Positions 26,257 to 34,664 of a DNA stretch of 64,000 nucleotides are shown piece after piece (position 1 is the stretch's first letter; the number at the start of each line of letters is the position of its first letter). The position numbers and the translations under genes were made by a program. The DNA is from Lysobacter sp. BMK333-48F3 (GTDB taxonomy: Bacteria; Pseudomonadota; Gammaproteobacteria; Xanthomonadales; Xanthomonadaceae), in the NCBI RefSeq assembly GCF_019733395.1, contig NZ_JAIHOO010000001.1, positions 310,001-374,000 on the forward strand, read 5' to 3'. The notes beneath the pieces were generated by a model, which saw only the letters and a program-made list of their open reading frames with translations, was not told where the DNA came from and searched no databases.

Positions 26257-27012
26257 TCACTCGGTCGGATCGCGTTCCTGGTCTAGATCGTAGAAATCGA
26301 TTACCACGACTTTCTGACCGCGTTCAATTCGATGCACCCTTTTGAAATCAGCTTTCGTGGACGAGGTCGCCGGGCAAAAGAAACTGGGCGGCGTATCCGG
26401 GAAGCTCTTGTAGCTCTGGACCTTGCACGGGACGATGACCGGCGCATCAAGGGAATTCTGCTCGGTCGGACAACGCCTATGGTCTCCGGATCGCGGACTC
26501 AAGCTGCAGCCGGAGGCGTCGTACTCATCGTGGTAGAAGCTGCGCGCCTGGATGACCTGCTCGACGACGTCCATCTCCTCGTCGGGTTTGTCGGCTTGCC
26601 TGATCCCGGCATTGACCCGCCAGAGTATCCAGTTGCAAGGCCCCGGCAGATACTTGTCGATGACCAATTGAGCGGTGTACCGCCCCTTGGACCTCGCGAT
26701 ATCGAGTTCGTCCACCTGGTAGCTCAGCCCTGGTACCGTCATCGCTTCGGGTAGCTTGAAGCAGGCACTGTCCTTACTGTCGGCGATGTAGGCGGCATCC
26801 AGGACGATCTGCAAGGAATCCGGCACCCGCCCTTCGATGCGGACGATGTGCTTGGGATTCTTGTTGAGTACCCGGGTCACATCCTTGGCTTCGCTCGCCG
26901 CTTGTTTGCCTTGCGCAGGCGGCATCACGCCCCCGGGCGACTGGTAGCCCGCCAACGACGGCGCGAGCAGCAGCGATACAGCGAGAACGCAGTGGTTGAT
27001 GCGTTGGCTCAT
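26257..27012 (-). CDS. Exported protein, candidate immunity protein for the lipase effector
   Basis: A 251-residue protein with an N-terminal signal sequence (NHCVLAVSLLLAPSLAGYQS). LAGY occupies the lipobox place, so a Cys23-to-Tyr change (one base) may have turned a lipoprotein into a differently processed protein. The mature part has six cysteines (for example SACFKLPEAM, GPCNWILWRV, SGCSLSPRSG), fitting a disulfide-stabilised periplasmic fold. It ends 28 bases before the lipase effector start and reads in the same direction, the standard immunity-effector arrangement of X-T4SS loci. No named domain is recognised; the inhibitor role is inferred from position. Confidence 0.75.
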   Translation of the reverse strand: MSQRINHCVLAVSLLLAPSLAGYQSPGGVMPPAQGKQAASEAKDVTRVLNKNPKHIVRIEGRVPDSLQIVLDAAYIADSKDSACFKLPEAMTVPGLSYQVDELDIARSKGRYTAQLVIDKYLPGPCNWILWRVNAGIRQADKPDEEMDVVEQVIQARSFYHDEYDASGCSLSPRSGDHRRCPTEQNSLDAPVIVPCKVQSYKSFPDTPPSFFCPATSSTKADFKRVHRIERGQKVVVIDFYDLDQERDPTE

Positions 27013-27124
27013 GGAATCCGTCCGTTCATGCGATTCAGTGCCGCTGAAGTCCGGCGGCCGCCGGAATCATGTTGGTCCGGTCCGACGCCCTCCCGCAACT
27101 CCGGGCCCGGCCGCGATGCGGGGT

Positions 27125-27736
27125 TCATCGGCTTTGCGGCAGCGTTTCCAGGCTGGCCGGAGCAGGAATATCGCTCCAGGCCATCAAGGCCTGCTCCACC
27201 GTCGCCCCATTGGCCTGCAGCCAGACGCCGAAGTCCTGCGCGGCGGCCTCGCCGTAGTTGCGGTGGGCGTAGATCGCCATCACTCCGGTGCCGTCGACCA
27301 GCTTGAACCGCACGAACACCGTCTCGAGGAATCCCTGGCCCGGCAGCAGCGCGATCAGGAAGTGCTCGGCGGGCCGGCTGTCGGTGCGCGGCGTCGATCC
27401 GGTCTTGATGATCTTGCCGGCGGACTTGTATTGAGCCAGCAGGGATTCGGCCAGCGCGGCCAGCGTTTCACCGTCGCGGACCTCTTGCCGCGGCACCAGC
27501 GTGATCATGTCCCGCCAGGCGGACAGGTCTTCCTGCCCGGCGGGCGTGAACTCGTGCTGATTGCCCTTGGACCAGCGATGGGCGTAGCGAGCGCCATTGA
27601 AGGCGAGGCTCGACGGCGCTGGCGCCTGAGCGGCTTCGCGCTGCGGCTTGCGCGACTCGGCCAGTGCGGACGGCGAAACCGCGAACGCCACGACGGCGGC
27701 CAGCATCAGATGGAACGGTATGCGGGTGATCGACAC
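27125..27736 (-). CDS. Exported hypothetical protein, first gene of the lipase-effector operon (GTG start)
   Basis: A 203-residue protein best started at the GTG at 27736, because GGAGAG lies 5-6 bases before it and the product then opens with a clean signal peptide (SITRIPFHLMLAAVVAFAVS ending SALA). The mature part contains FNGARYAHRWSKGNQHEFTP, LVPRQEVRDGETLAALAESL and a C-terminal AAAQDFGVWLQANGATVEQA segment. I know no family name. It precedes the candidate immunity gene by 112 bases on the same strand, so it may be a second periplasmic protective protein or chaperone. No cysteine sits at a lipobox. Confidence 0.7.
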   Translation of the reverse strand: MSITRIPFHLMLAAVVAFAVSPSALAESRKPQREAAQAPAPSSLAFNGARYAHRWSKGNQHEFTPAGQEDLSAWRDMITLVPRQEVRDGETLAALAESLLAQYKSAGKIIKTGSTPRTDSRPAEHFLIALLPGQGFLETVFVRFKLVDGTGVMAIYAHRNYGEAAAQDFGVWLQANGATVEQALMAWSDIPAPASLETLPQSR

Positions 27737-27922
27737 TTTGCTCTCCTGTCGCGACGGCGACAGGACCAGTCTCGCCAACCCGCTGGCGGCTGTCCGTAGG
27801 AAAAGTCTGATTTTGCAGTGGACGTTCGTCTACGAAGCACACTTGTCGACGCGTCGACATCGTCGTTCGTTTCGCTCGCTTCCGCTTGCCGATCCGCCGT
27901 GTGCGCGACGCGCTCAGCTTGC

Positions 27923-28615
27923 CTATGCGCTGCGCCGCAACGCCCAGAACGGAATATCTCGCCGCAGTTCGAACCCATTGCGCTCGTACAAATCGATCGC
28001 GCGCGGGTTGTCGCGGCTGACGTGCAGGAATGGCACGCGGTCGCGGGCGTGGTTGTCGTTGGCCAGGAACACCAGCAGGCGGCGCGCGTAGCCGCGACCG
28101 ACGAAGTCAGGATGGGTGCAGATCGCGCTGAGTTCGGTGTAGTCGTGAGTGCCCATGCGCTCGCCGGCCATCGCCGCCAGGCGGCCGTCGCAGTAGAGGC
28201 CGAAGTAACGCCCCAGCTCGGGCGTGCGCGGACGGAAATAGTGCGGATAGACCAGAGCGGTCAGCGCCAGGATGTCGCCGTGGTGTTCGGGGCCGAGTTC
28301 GACGATGCCGTCCGGGTCGGCCTCGCCGGCGACCGGCGCGGCGCAGAGCATCTGCGCCAGGTTGGCCAGGTGGCGCAGCTCCCAGCCCGGCGCGGCCGGC
28401 GGCGGCACGCCGAGCAACAACGCGGTGTCGTCGGCCGGAATCAGGGCGGCGAACGCGGCGCCGAGCGCGTCGGAATCGGCGCCGTCCGCAGCCACGCCCA
28501 GAAACGGCGCGACCTGGGCCGGGTAGCGCGCCGCCGGCTCGTGGCGCTGCGCCAACTGCAGATGCCGGCTCAGCAGCGACTGCCAGATCGGGTTGTCCAG
28601 GACGTGCGCGCTCAT
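27923..28615 (-). CDS. GNAT family N-acetyltransferase
   Basis: A 230-residue protein with a GNAT domain in its second half: the strand LYCDGRLAAMAGERM, TELSAICTHPDFVGRGYARR (motif A with the acetyl-CoA pyrophosphate loop GRGYAR) and FLHVSRDNPRAIDLYERNGF (motif B). The first ~90 residues are helical and family-specific. The ATG at 28615 is chosen; the open frame extends upstream through unlikely sequence. This subgroup often has the FR/GNAT FRxNxRAxxLYxRxGF pattern and acts on small amines or peptides, but the substrate is unknown. It is divergent from metF. Confidence 0.85.
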   Translation of the reverse strand: MSAHVLDNPIWQSLLSRHLQLAQRHEPAARYPAQVAPFLGVAADGADSDALGAAFAALIPADDTALLLGVPPPAAPGWELRHLANLAQMLCAAPVAGEADPDGIVELGPEHHGDILALTALVYPHYFRPRTPELGRYFGLYCDGRLAAMAGERMGTHDYTELSAICTHPDFVGRGYARRLLVFLANDNHARDRVPFLHVSRDNPRAIDLYERNGFELRRDIPFWALRRSA

Positions 28616-28780
28616 GCCGGGCCGGACGCTGGGAGGAATGAACCATCTATAGCGCAGCCGCGCCGCGGCCGCAGCCGACGCCGGACCCGCGGCCGGGACA
28701 GGCGCATGGACGGCGCCCCGTGCCGCCAGGCCCGCGGGCCGGAGATTTTCCCCGGCCGAACGCACAGTTTTATTTCATCG

Positions 28781-28799
28781 CGATAAAGAGATATTATCG
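28781..28799. promoter_or_regulatory. Palindrome in the metF promoter, candidate operator
   Basis: CGATAA-AGAGATA-TTATCG is a 6+7+6 inverted repeat in an A+T-rich patch 29-47 bases before the metF start. Proteobacterial methionine-cycle genes are often controlled by MetJ, MetR, SahR or SamR; an ArsR-type SahR site would look like this, but the regulator is not shown here. Confidence 0.4.
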
Positions 28800-28827
28800 G
28801 CCTCATCCTTCGCCGCGGCCCTCGCCC

Positions 28828-29652
28828 ATGCTGCCGATCAGTTTCGAGTTCTACCCGCCCAAGACCGACGAACAGCGCGCGCAACTGGACAAGACCGCCG
28901 CCAAGCTCAAGCCCCACGCCCCGCACTACGTGTCCTGCACCTTCGGCGCCGGCGGCTCGACCCTGAGCTACACCCCCGAGACCATCCGCCGCCTGCGCCA
29001 GGAGCACCGGCTCGACGCCGCGCCGCATCTGTCCTGCGTCGGCGGCACGCGCGGCGAGATCCGCGAGCTGCTCGGCCTGTACCGCGAATTGGGCTGCAAG
29101 CGCCTGGTCACCTTGCGCGGCGACCTGCCCTCGGGCATGGCCAGCGCCGGCGACCTGCGCTACGCCAACGAACTGGTCGAATTCATCCGCGCCGAAACCG
29201 GCGACCACTTCCATATCGAAGTCGCGGCCTATCCGGAAACCCATCCGCAGGCGCGCGACGCGCTGTCGGACCTGGAGAACTTCAAGCGCAAGGTCCGCGC
29301 CGGCGCGAACGGCGCGATCACCCAGTACTTCTACAACCCCGATGCCTACTTCCGCTTCGTCGACGATGTGCGCGCGGCCGGAATCGATATCCCGATCGTG
29401 CCGGGGATCATGCCGATCTCCAATTTCAGCCAGCTGCGCCGCTTCTCCGACCTGTGCGGCGCCGAGATCCCGCGCTGGATCGGCCAACGCATGCAGGCCT
29501 ATGGCGACGACGCCGACAGCATCCGCGAGTTCGGCGCCGACGTGGTCGCGCAGTTGTGCCGCCGGCTGGTCGAAGGCGGCGCGCCGGGCCTGCACTTCTA
29601 CACCTTGAACCTGGCCAAGCCGACCCAGACCGTATTGGCGCGCCTGGCCTGA
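28828..29652 (+). CDS. metF: 5,10-methylenetetrahydrofolate reductase
   Basis: A 274-residue FAD-dependent enzyme that makes 5-methyltetrahydrofolate, the methyl donor for methionine synthesis. Family blocks: ISFEFYPPKTDEQ at the N terminus, PHYVSCTFGAGGS, ALRGD-like LVTLRGDLP, VAAYPETHPQA, ANGAITQYFYNPDAYFRF and the C-terminal HFYTLNLAKPT. The ATG at 28828 is chosen because the conserved LPISFEFYPP follows immediately. It is transcribed alone, behind a palindromic A+T-rich promoter. With metK and ahcY in the same window it completes much of the methyl cycle. Confidence 0.96.
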   Translation: MLPISFEFYPPKTDEQRAQLDKTAAKLKPHAPHYVSCTFGAGGSTLSYTPETIRRLRQEHRLDAAPHLSCVGGTRGEIRELLGLYRELGCKRLVTLRGDLPSGMASAGDLRYANELVEFIRAETGDHFHIEVAAYPETHPQARDALSDLENFKRKVRAGANGAITQYFYNPDAYFRFVDDVRAAGIDIPIVPGIMPISNFSQLRRFSDLCGAEIPRWIGQRMQAYGDDADSIREFGADVVAQLCRRLVEGGAPGLHFYTLNLAKPTQTVLARLA

Positions 29653-29914
29653 GCGCGCCGGCTTAATCGTTCAGCCACGGCGAAAGACAAGCGCAGCCGT
29701 CGCAGTTTCGTCTGACCCGGTACGGCCGTTCGTTCGAACTGCCAGCCCAGTTCTCAACCCGCATTTGCGGTCGGACAAGTTCGTTCTTGAGCCCTGCGAC
29801 GCCGCGGCGGCTCACTGGGTGCAGGATGCATCGCCGCGACGAGCGATGCCCTCGCGACCGCCGCCGCGGCTCCGGCTGCGGCGAGCCGCGGTCCCTCAAA
29901 GGAGAGAACGCACC

Positions 29915-31186
29915 ATGTCCGCACGCCACACGTCGTTGTCCCTCAGCGTCGCCGTCGTACTGTCCCTGGGCCTGGCCGGAGCCGCCGCCGCGGCCGAGCC
30001 CGCCCCGCTGTTCGGTTCCCCCGCCGCCAGCCTGGCCCGCAGCGTCGGCAGCGACTCCGCCTACCGCGCGGTCCAGGCCGAACGCGCCGCGGTCCGGGTC
30101 GACCTGGTCCGCGCCGACACCGCGCAGATCACCGAGACCCAGGACGAACTGCTGCTCAACCTCGCCCCCGGCGTCGTGCTCAAGGCGCACAAGCTGGAGG
30201 CCGAGCGCAAGGCCGACGGCGTGGTGATCTGGCAGGGCCTGGTCGGCGACCCGAACAAGCAACTCAAGCGCATCAACAGCTTCACCGGCGCCGAGCTGAT
30301 CGACGATCCGGAAGAGTCGGCGATCATCGTCCGCAACGGCGACAAGATCGCCGGCACCGTGCGCAGCGGCGGCAAGCTGTACCGCATCGATCCGCTCAAG
30401 CACGGCGGCCACACCGTCAGCCTGATCGACGAATCGCGGCTGCCGCCGGACCACCCGGCCTCCGGCTACCGCGCCAAGCCCGTCGTGCCCTTCCTCAACG
30501 ATCCCAACTTCGACGAGGCCGCCTTCAACCAGAAGGCGCCGTACACGGTGCGGGTGATGGTGGTCTACACCCAGGCCGCGGCCAACGCGGTCGGCGACAC
30601 CCTGGCCAAGGCCAACCTGGCGATCACCGAGAGCAACCAGAGCTTCGCCAACAGCGCGGTCAACGTGCGCTTCCAGCTCGCCGGCCAGTACACCAGCAGC
30701 TACGTCAGCGCCGGCTTCGACAGCGACCTGAGCCGCTTCCGCGGCACCAGCGACGGCTACCTCGACAGCTACCACACCACCCGCAACACCATCACCGCCG
30801 ACGTCAACGTGTTGATCATCACCGACAACGCGTACTGCGGCCTGGGCTATCTGAACTCGAACGCGGCCAGCGCCTTCAGCGTGGTCAGCCACAGCTGCAT
30901 GACCGGCTACTACAGCTTCGCCCACGAGATCGGCCACAACTTCGGCGCCCACCACGATCCCAACAGCGGCACCAACACCGTCTACCCCTACGGCCACGGC
31001 TATTGGGCGCCGAACAAGACCTGGCGCACCATCATGGCCTACAACTGCGGCTCGAACTGCCCGCGCCTGAAGTATTGGTCGAACCCCAACATCACCTACA
31101 ACGGCGTGCCGATGGGCACCGCGGCGAAGAGCAACAACGCCCGCGTGCTCAACGAACGCGCCGCGACGGTGGCGGCGTTCCGCTGA
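29915..31186 (+). CDS. Secreted metzincin zinc metalloprotease (M12/M72-like)
   Basis: A 423-residue preproprotein. A signal peptide (LSLSVAVVLSLGLAGAAAAA) is followed by a propeptide to about residue 200 and a catalytic domain opening YTVRVMVVYTQAAAN. The zinc motif FAHEIGHNFGAHHD fits the metzincin HExxHxxGxxH pattern, with the Met-turn in TIMAYNCGSNCP and paired cysteines typical of reprolysin-like and peptidyl-Asp (M72) endopeptidases. It should be exported by Sec and act outside the cell, in line with lytic bacteria. GGAGAG about 10 bases before the ATG supports the start. Single gene. Confidence 0.92.
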   Translation: MSARHTSLSLSVAVVLSLGLAGAAAAAEPAPLFGSPAASLARSVGSDSAYRAVQAERAAVRVDLVRADTAQITETQDELLLNLAPGVVLKAHKLEAERKADGVVIWQGLVGDPNKQLKRINSFTGAELIDDPEESAIIVRNGDKIAGTVRSGGKLYRIDPLKHGGHTVSLIDESRLPPDHPASGYRAKPVVPFLNDPNFDEAAFNQKAPYTVRVMVVYTQAAANAVGDTLAKANLAITESNQSFANSAVNVRFQLAGQYTSSYVSAGFDSDLSRFRGTSDGYLDSYHTTRNTITADVNVLIITDNAYCGLGYLNSNAASAFSVVSHSCMTGYYSFAHEIGHNFGAHHDPNSGTNTVYPYGHGYWAPNKTWRTIMAYNCGSNCPRLKYWSNPNITYNGVPMGTAAKSNNARVLNERAATVAAFR

Positions 31187-31349
31187 GCCCCGGCGCAGGC
31201 GGCGCTCGCGCGCGCCGCCTGCGCAATCGTTCCGCACAGACCGGAGCCGGTGCCGCACAGGCGACGGCGCCCGTCGCCTGCGGCGGCTACCGCACCATTC
31301 CTGTATGGGCGCACTGTCCCCCGGACGCGCGCGGCGCTAGGCTGGGCGG

Positions 31350-32132
31350 ATGCCTTGGTACGCCCGCTCCCGATCCGATCTGCGCCTGTCGCTGCCGCTG
31401 TCCGCGCTTGCCGCCGTCGCGTCCGTCGCCGCCGCGCTCCACTGCGCGCCGGCCGCGGCGCAGATCCGCCGTTGCACCGATGCGCACGGCAATTCGGTCT
31501 ATACCGACCGCGAATGCAGCGCGGTCGGCGGCGTCGACCGGCTGCCGCGCGGCGCCGCCCAGACGCAGAGTCCGGCCCAGAGCGGCGGCGGCTGCGCGCG
31601 CAACCTGCGCGATCTGGTCGGCCAGATCACCCAGGCCATCGACGCCCAGGACGGCAATCGACTGGCCGCGGTCTACCACTGGACCGGAATGTCCGACGAC
31701 CAGGCTTATGCGGTGATGCAGCGGCTGGACGCGATCGCGCACCGGCCGCTGCTCGACATCGCCCCGGTGCTGCCGGCCGCGCCTGCGTCGCCGCCGCCGG
31801 AACCGGGCGCCTGGACCACCCTGCCGCCGCCGGCGCCGAACGCCGCCACCGCGCCGCTGCCGCCCGTGGAGCCGCCCGCGCCTGCCCTGGCCAGCCCGCT
31901 GGGCCGCCCCAGCGGCGCCGCTGCGGCCGAGGCCGAAGGCGAGGCCGCGCAGGCCGAGCCCGCCGTCGCGGGCGCCGGCACGGCCAGCGCCGCGGCCGCG
32001 GTCGCCGCGACGCCGCGCCGGCGCGCGCCGGTCGGCCTGCGCCTGGAGCAGACCCTGGGCAACGGCATCACCCCGTCGCGCACCGTGTTCGGCCTGACCC
32101 GGCACTTCGGCTGCTGGTGGATCAAGGGCTGA
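31350..32132 (+). CDS. DUF4124-domain exported protein
   Basis: A 260-residue protein with a hydrophobic N terminus (SALAAVASVAAALHCAPAAA) that should be a signal peptide. Right after it comes a DUF4124-like motif, IRRCTDAHGNSVYTDREC, with two cysteines. The middle is Pro/Ala-rich and probably disordered (PPVEPPAPALASPLG). A short helical segment GQITQAIDAQDGNRLAAVYH with WTGMSDDQAY looks globular. It ends with RLEQTLGNGITPSRTVFGL and a C-terminal aromatic strand. Periplasmic location is likely; function is unknown. It lies between the protease and ilvE genes on the same strand but separated by more than 100 bases on each side. Confidence 0.78.
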   Translation: MPWYARSRSDLRLSLPLSALAAVASVAAALHCAPAAAQIRRCTDAHGNSVYTDRECSAVGGVDRLPRGAAQTQSPAQSGGGCARNLRDLVGQITQAIDAQDGNRLAAVYHWTGMSDDQAYAVMQRLDAIAHRPLLDIAPVLPAAPASPPPEPGAWTTLPPPAPNAATAPLPPVEPPAPALASPLGRPSGAAAAEAEGEAAQAEPAVAGAGTASAAAAVAATPRRRAPVGLRLEQTLGNGITPSRTVFGLTRHFGCWWIKG

Positions 32133-32251
32133 ACCCGCCTGCGACCGACTCGGCACGCACCGGCACCGCACACAGACTGGCCCGTACGTTGGGCCTGCGC
32201 ACGCGCGCAGGGCACAATAGGAGGTTCTCCACCCCACGACGGAAGCCGACG

Positions 32252-33166
32252 ATGCAATACCCCGAATGGATCTGGCACAACGGCGCGATCAAGCGCTGGG
32301 CCGAAGCGACCACCCACGTCATGTCGCACGCGCTGCATTACGGCTCGTCCGTATTCGAGGGCATCCGCACCTACGACACGCCGCAGGGGCCGATCATCTT
32401 CCGCCTCACCGACCACAACCGGCGCCTGTACGCCTCGGCCAAGATCTACGACATGGCCGTGCCCTACTCGCTGGAACAGATCAACCAGGCCTGCCATGAA
32501 GTGATCAAGGCCAACGGCCACAGCACCGACTACCTGCGTCCGGTCGCCTACCGCGGCCTCGGCGGTTTCGGCCTGTCCGCCGACACCCCGACCGACGTCG
32601 CCGTGGCGACCTGGAAGATGGGCCAGTACCTCGGCCCGAGCGTGCTCGAGGAAGGCATCGACGCCTGCGTGTCGAGCTGGCAGCGCTTCGCGCCCAACAC
32701 CATCCCGGCCGGCGCCAAGGCCGGCGGCAACTACCTGTCCGGCCAGTTGGTCGCGCGCGAAGCGCGCCGCCTGGGCTTCGGCGAAGGCATCGCCCTGGCC
32801 TCGACCGGCCTGCTCTCGGAAGGCGCGGGCGAAAACCTGTTCCTGGTCTTCGACGGCGCCCTGCACACCACCCCGGTCAGCGCGGCCCTGCTCAACGGCA
32901 TCACCCGCAACACCATCATCACCCTGGCCCGCGACGCCGGCATCGAAGTGATCGAACGCGACCTGCCGCGCGAGTACCTGTACCTGTGCGACGAGCTGTT
33001 CATGTGCGGCACCGCCGCCGAGATCACCCCGATCCGCTCGGTCGACGGCCGCCAGGTCGGCAGCGGCCGCCGCGGCCCGGTCACCGAACGCATCCAGGAG
33101 CTGTTCTTCGGCCTGTTCAACGGCAAGACGGCCGACAAGTACGGGTGGCTGGAACCGGTGGCTTAA
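32252..33166 (+). CDS. ilvE: Branched-chain amino acid aminotransferase
   Basis: A 304-residue class IV PLP-dependent aminotransferase for the last step of Val, Leu and Ile synthesis. Diagnostic parts are WHNGAIKRWAEATTHVMSHA and YGSSVFEGIR at the N terminus, the Schiff-base lysine region AGAKAGGNYLSGQLVAREA, LSEGAGENLF and the cofactor-phosphate block CGTAAEITPIRSVDGR. Length is standard for the bacterial IlvE I type. The ATG at 32252 is chosen for the conserved N terminus QYPEWIWHNG. A terminator follows after about 90 bases. Confidence 0.96.
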   Translation: MQYPEWIWHNGAIKRWAEATTHVMSHALHYGSSVFEGIRTYDTPQGPIIFRLTDHNRRLYASAKIYDMAVPYSLEQINQACHEVIKANGHSTDYLRPVAYRGLGGFGLSADTPTDVAVATWKMGQYLGPSVLEEGIDACVSSWQRFAPNTIPAGAKAGGNYLSGQLVAREARRLGFGEGIALASTGLLSEGAGENLFLVFDGALHTTPVSAALLNGITRNTIITLARDAGIEVIERDLPREYLYLCDELFMCGTAAEITPIRSVDGRQVGSGRRGPVTERIQELFFGLFNGKTADKYGWLEPVA

Positions 33167-33171
33167 GAGCC

Positions 33172-33328
33172 GGGAATGGGGAATGGGGAATAGGGAATCG
33201 TAGAAGCGGTTCGTCCTGTCCTGCTGATCCTGCGCCCCCCCGTACCAAACAAGAACGCCCGGCTCCTCGAAGCCGGGCGTTCTGCTTTTAGCTCTAAGCC
33301 TTTACCTATTCCCGATTCCCGATTCCCA
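33172..33328. repeat. GGGAAT-type repeat pair flanking a terminator, family D copy 1
   Basis: Short GGGAATGGGGAAT units at 33172-33200 are mirrored by ATTCCCGATTCCCGATTCCC at 33308-33328. The same paired design recurs at 54393-54540. The terminator of ilvE lies between the arms. Confidence 0.7.
33252..33289. terminator. Terminator between ilvE and the convergent histidine kinase gene
   Basis: AGAACGCCCGGCT-CCTCGA-AGCCGGGCGTTCT followed by GCTTTT on the plus strand. The near-perfect 13 bp stem can serve both convergent transcripts. Confidence 0.85.
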
Positions 33329-33332
33329 GCCC

Positions 33333-34661
33333 TCAGAACGTCAACGTCGCCACCACCCCGCGCGCTTCGCCCGGCTTCACCCGCACGTCCCAGCCGTACA
33401 GGGCGCACAGGCGGCGGACGATCGACAGGCCGATGCCGCCGCCCTGGGAATGGCCGGCGTGGGTGCCGCGGTAGCCGCGCTCGAACAGCTTGGCCGCGTC
33501 TTCGGCGCTGAGGCCGGGGCCGGAGTCGATCACCTCGACCGAGTCGGGGTGCAGGCGCACCACCACCTCGCCCTCGGTGGTGTACTTGACCGCGTTGCCG
33601 ATCAGGTTGCCCAGCGCCACCGCCACCGCCGCCTCGGGCGCGTCGACCACCAGCCCGCGCTCGCCCTCGATGCGCAGCGCCAGCGGCTTGCCGCCGAGCT
33701 GGGCGCGGTGGGCGTCGAGCAGTTGTTCGGACAGCTTGGCGATGTCGGTCGAGCCGTGGCCGCGCTCGTTGCGCGACAGCAGCAACAGGGCGCTGATCAG
33801 GTCGGTGCACTGCTGCTCGGCGCGCTGGATACGCAATAGTCGGTTGCGAGTCTTGTCCTCCAGGTCCGGCCGCGACAGCAGCAGTTCGACCGCGCCCTTG
33901 ATCACCGCCAGCGGGGTGCGCAGCTCGTGGCTGACGTCGGCGTTGAACTCGCGGTCGCGCTGGACCACGTTGGTCAGGCGCTCGGCGTAGTCGTCCAGCG
34001 CCTCGGCCAGCTGGCCGACCTCGTCGTCGGGGAAGTGCGCGGCCAGGGCTTCGGACTGGGCGCTGCGGCCGGAACGCTTGAGCCGGTTGGCCAGTTCCGA
34101 CACCGGGCTCATGACCCGCGAGGCCGCCCACCAGCCGACCAGCAGCGAGAACAGGGTGAACACCAGCACCGACAGGTACAGGGCGCGGTTGAACTGGGCC
34201 TCGCCCCGGCTCGCCTGAGTCATGTCGTAGGCGAGGAAGAACCACTCGGTCGGCGTCTTGCGCACCCCGAGCTTGTACGAGAACGGGCTGCCGTCCGGGT
34301 CCTTGCCCTGGATGTTGTGGATGCCGTCGGGCAGCGCGTACCAGTCGGGCTGCTCGACCCGCAGCTGTTCGAAGCGGTCGCTTTTGACCACCCGCGCGCG
34401 GGTCTGCTGGAACGGAACCTGCGGATTGGAATCCGGCGCCAGGTAGAACTGGCGCGCGTACTCGTCGATATTGCGGTTCATCACGTCCTCGACCAGCTGG
34501 TTCTCGACCCGGGTGCGGGTCCAGTTGGTCGCGAACGCGAACATCGTGGTCAGGCCGAAGCCCAACAGCACGAACGACAGGATGATGCGGCTGCGCAGGC
34601 GCCGCCGGAAGCGCTTCTTCTTTCTCAGCCGCGCGCTCGCGGCGGGTTCGCCTGAGGCCAC
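33333..34661 (-). CDS. Sensor histidine kinase
   Basis: A 442-residue two-component sensor. A basic N terminus leads to TM1 (about residues 25-45, IILSFVLLGFGLTTMFAF), a periplasmic sensor region of about 120 residues and TM2 (about 168-188). A HAMP linker is followed by the HisKA box DVSHELRTPLAVIKG and the ATPase motifs NLIGNAVKY (N box), VIDSGPGLS (G1) and GGGIGLSIV (G2). The response regulator gene lies 3 bases upstream on the same strand, so the two form an operon with the regulator first. The signal is unknown. I cannot assign it confidently to PhoQ, ColS or another named sensor. Confidence 0.93.
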   Translation of the reverse strand: MASGEPAASARLRKKKRFRRRLRSRIILSFVLLGFGLTTMFAFATNWTRTRVENQLVEDVMNRNIDEYARQFYLAPDSNPQVPFQQTRARVVKSDRFEQLRVEQPDWYALPDGIHNIQGKDPDGSPFSYKLGVRKTPTEWFFLAYDMTQASRGEAQFNRALYLSVLVFTLFSLLVGWWAASRVMSPVSELANRLKRSGRSAQSEALAAHFPDDEVGQLAEALDDYAERLTNVVQRDREFNADVSHELRTPLAVIKGAVELLLSRPDLEDKTRNRLLRIQRAEQQCTDLISALLLLSRNERGHGSTDIAKLSEQLLDAHRAQLGGKPLALRIEGERGLVVDAPEAAVAVALGNLIGNAVKYTTEGEVVVRLHPDSVEVIDSGPGLSAEDAAKLFERGYRGTHAGHSQGGGIGLSIVRRLCALYGWDVRVKPGEARGVVATLTF

Positions 34662-34664
34662 GCG

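Noticed and set aside
27125..27145. GGCTTTGCGGC, resembling an inverted GEMM riboswitch core.
   Set aside because: It lies inside the 3' end of a coding region and the other riboswitch segments are absent.
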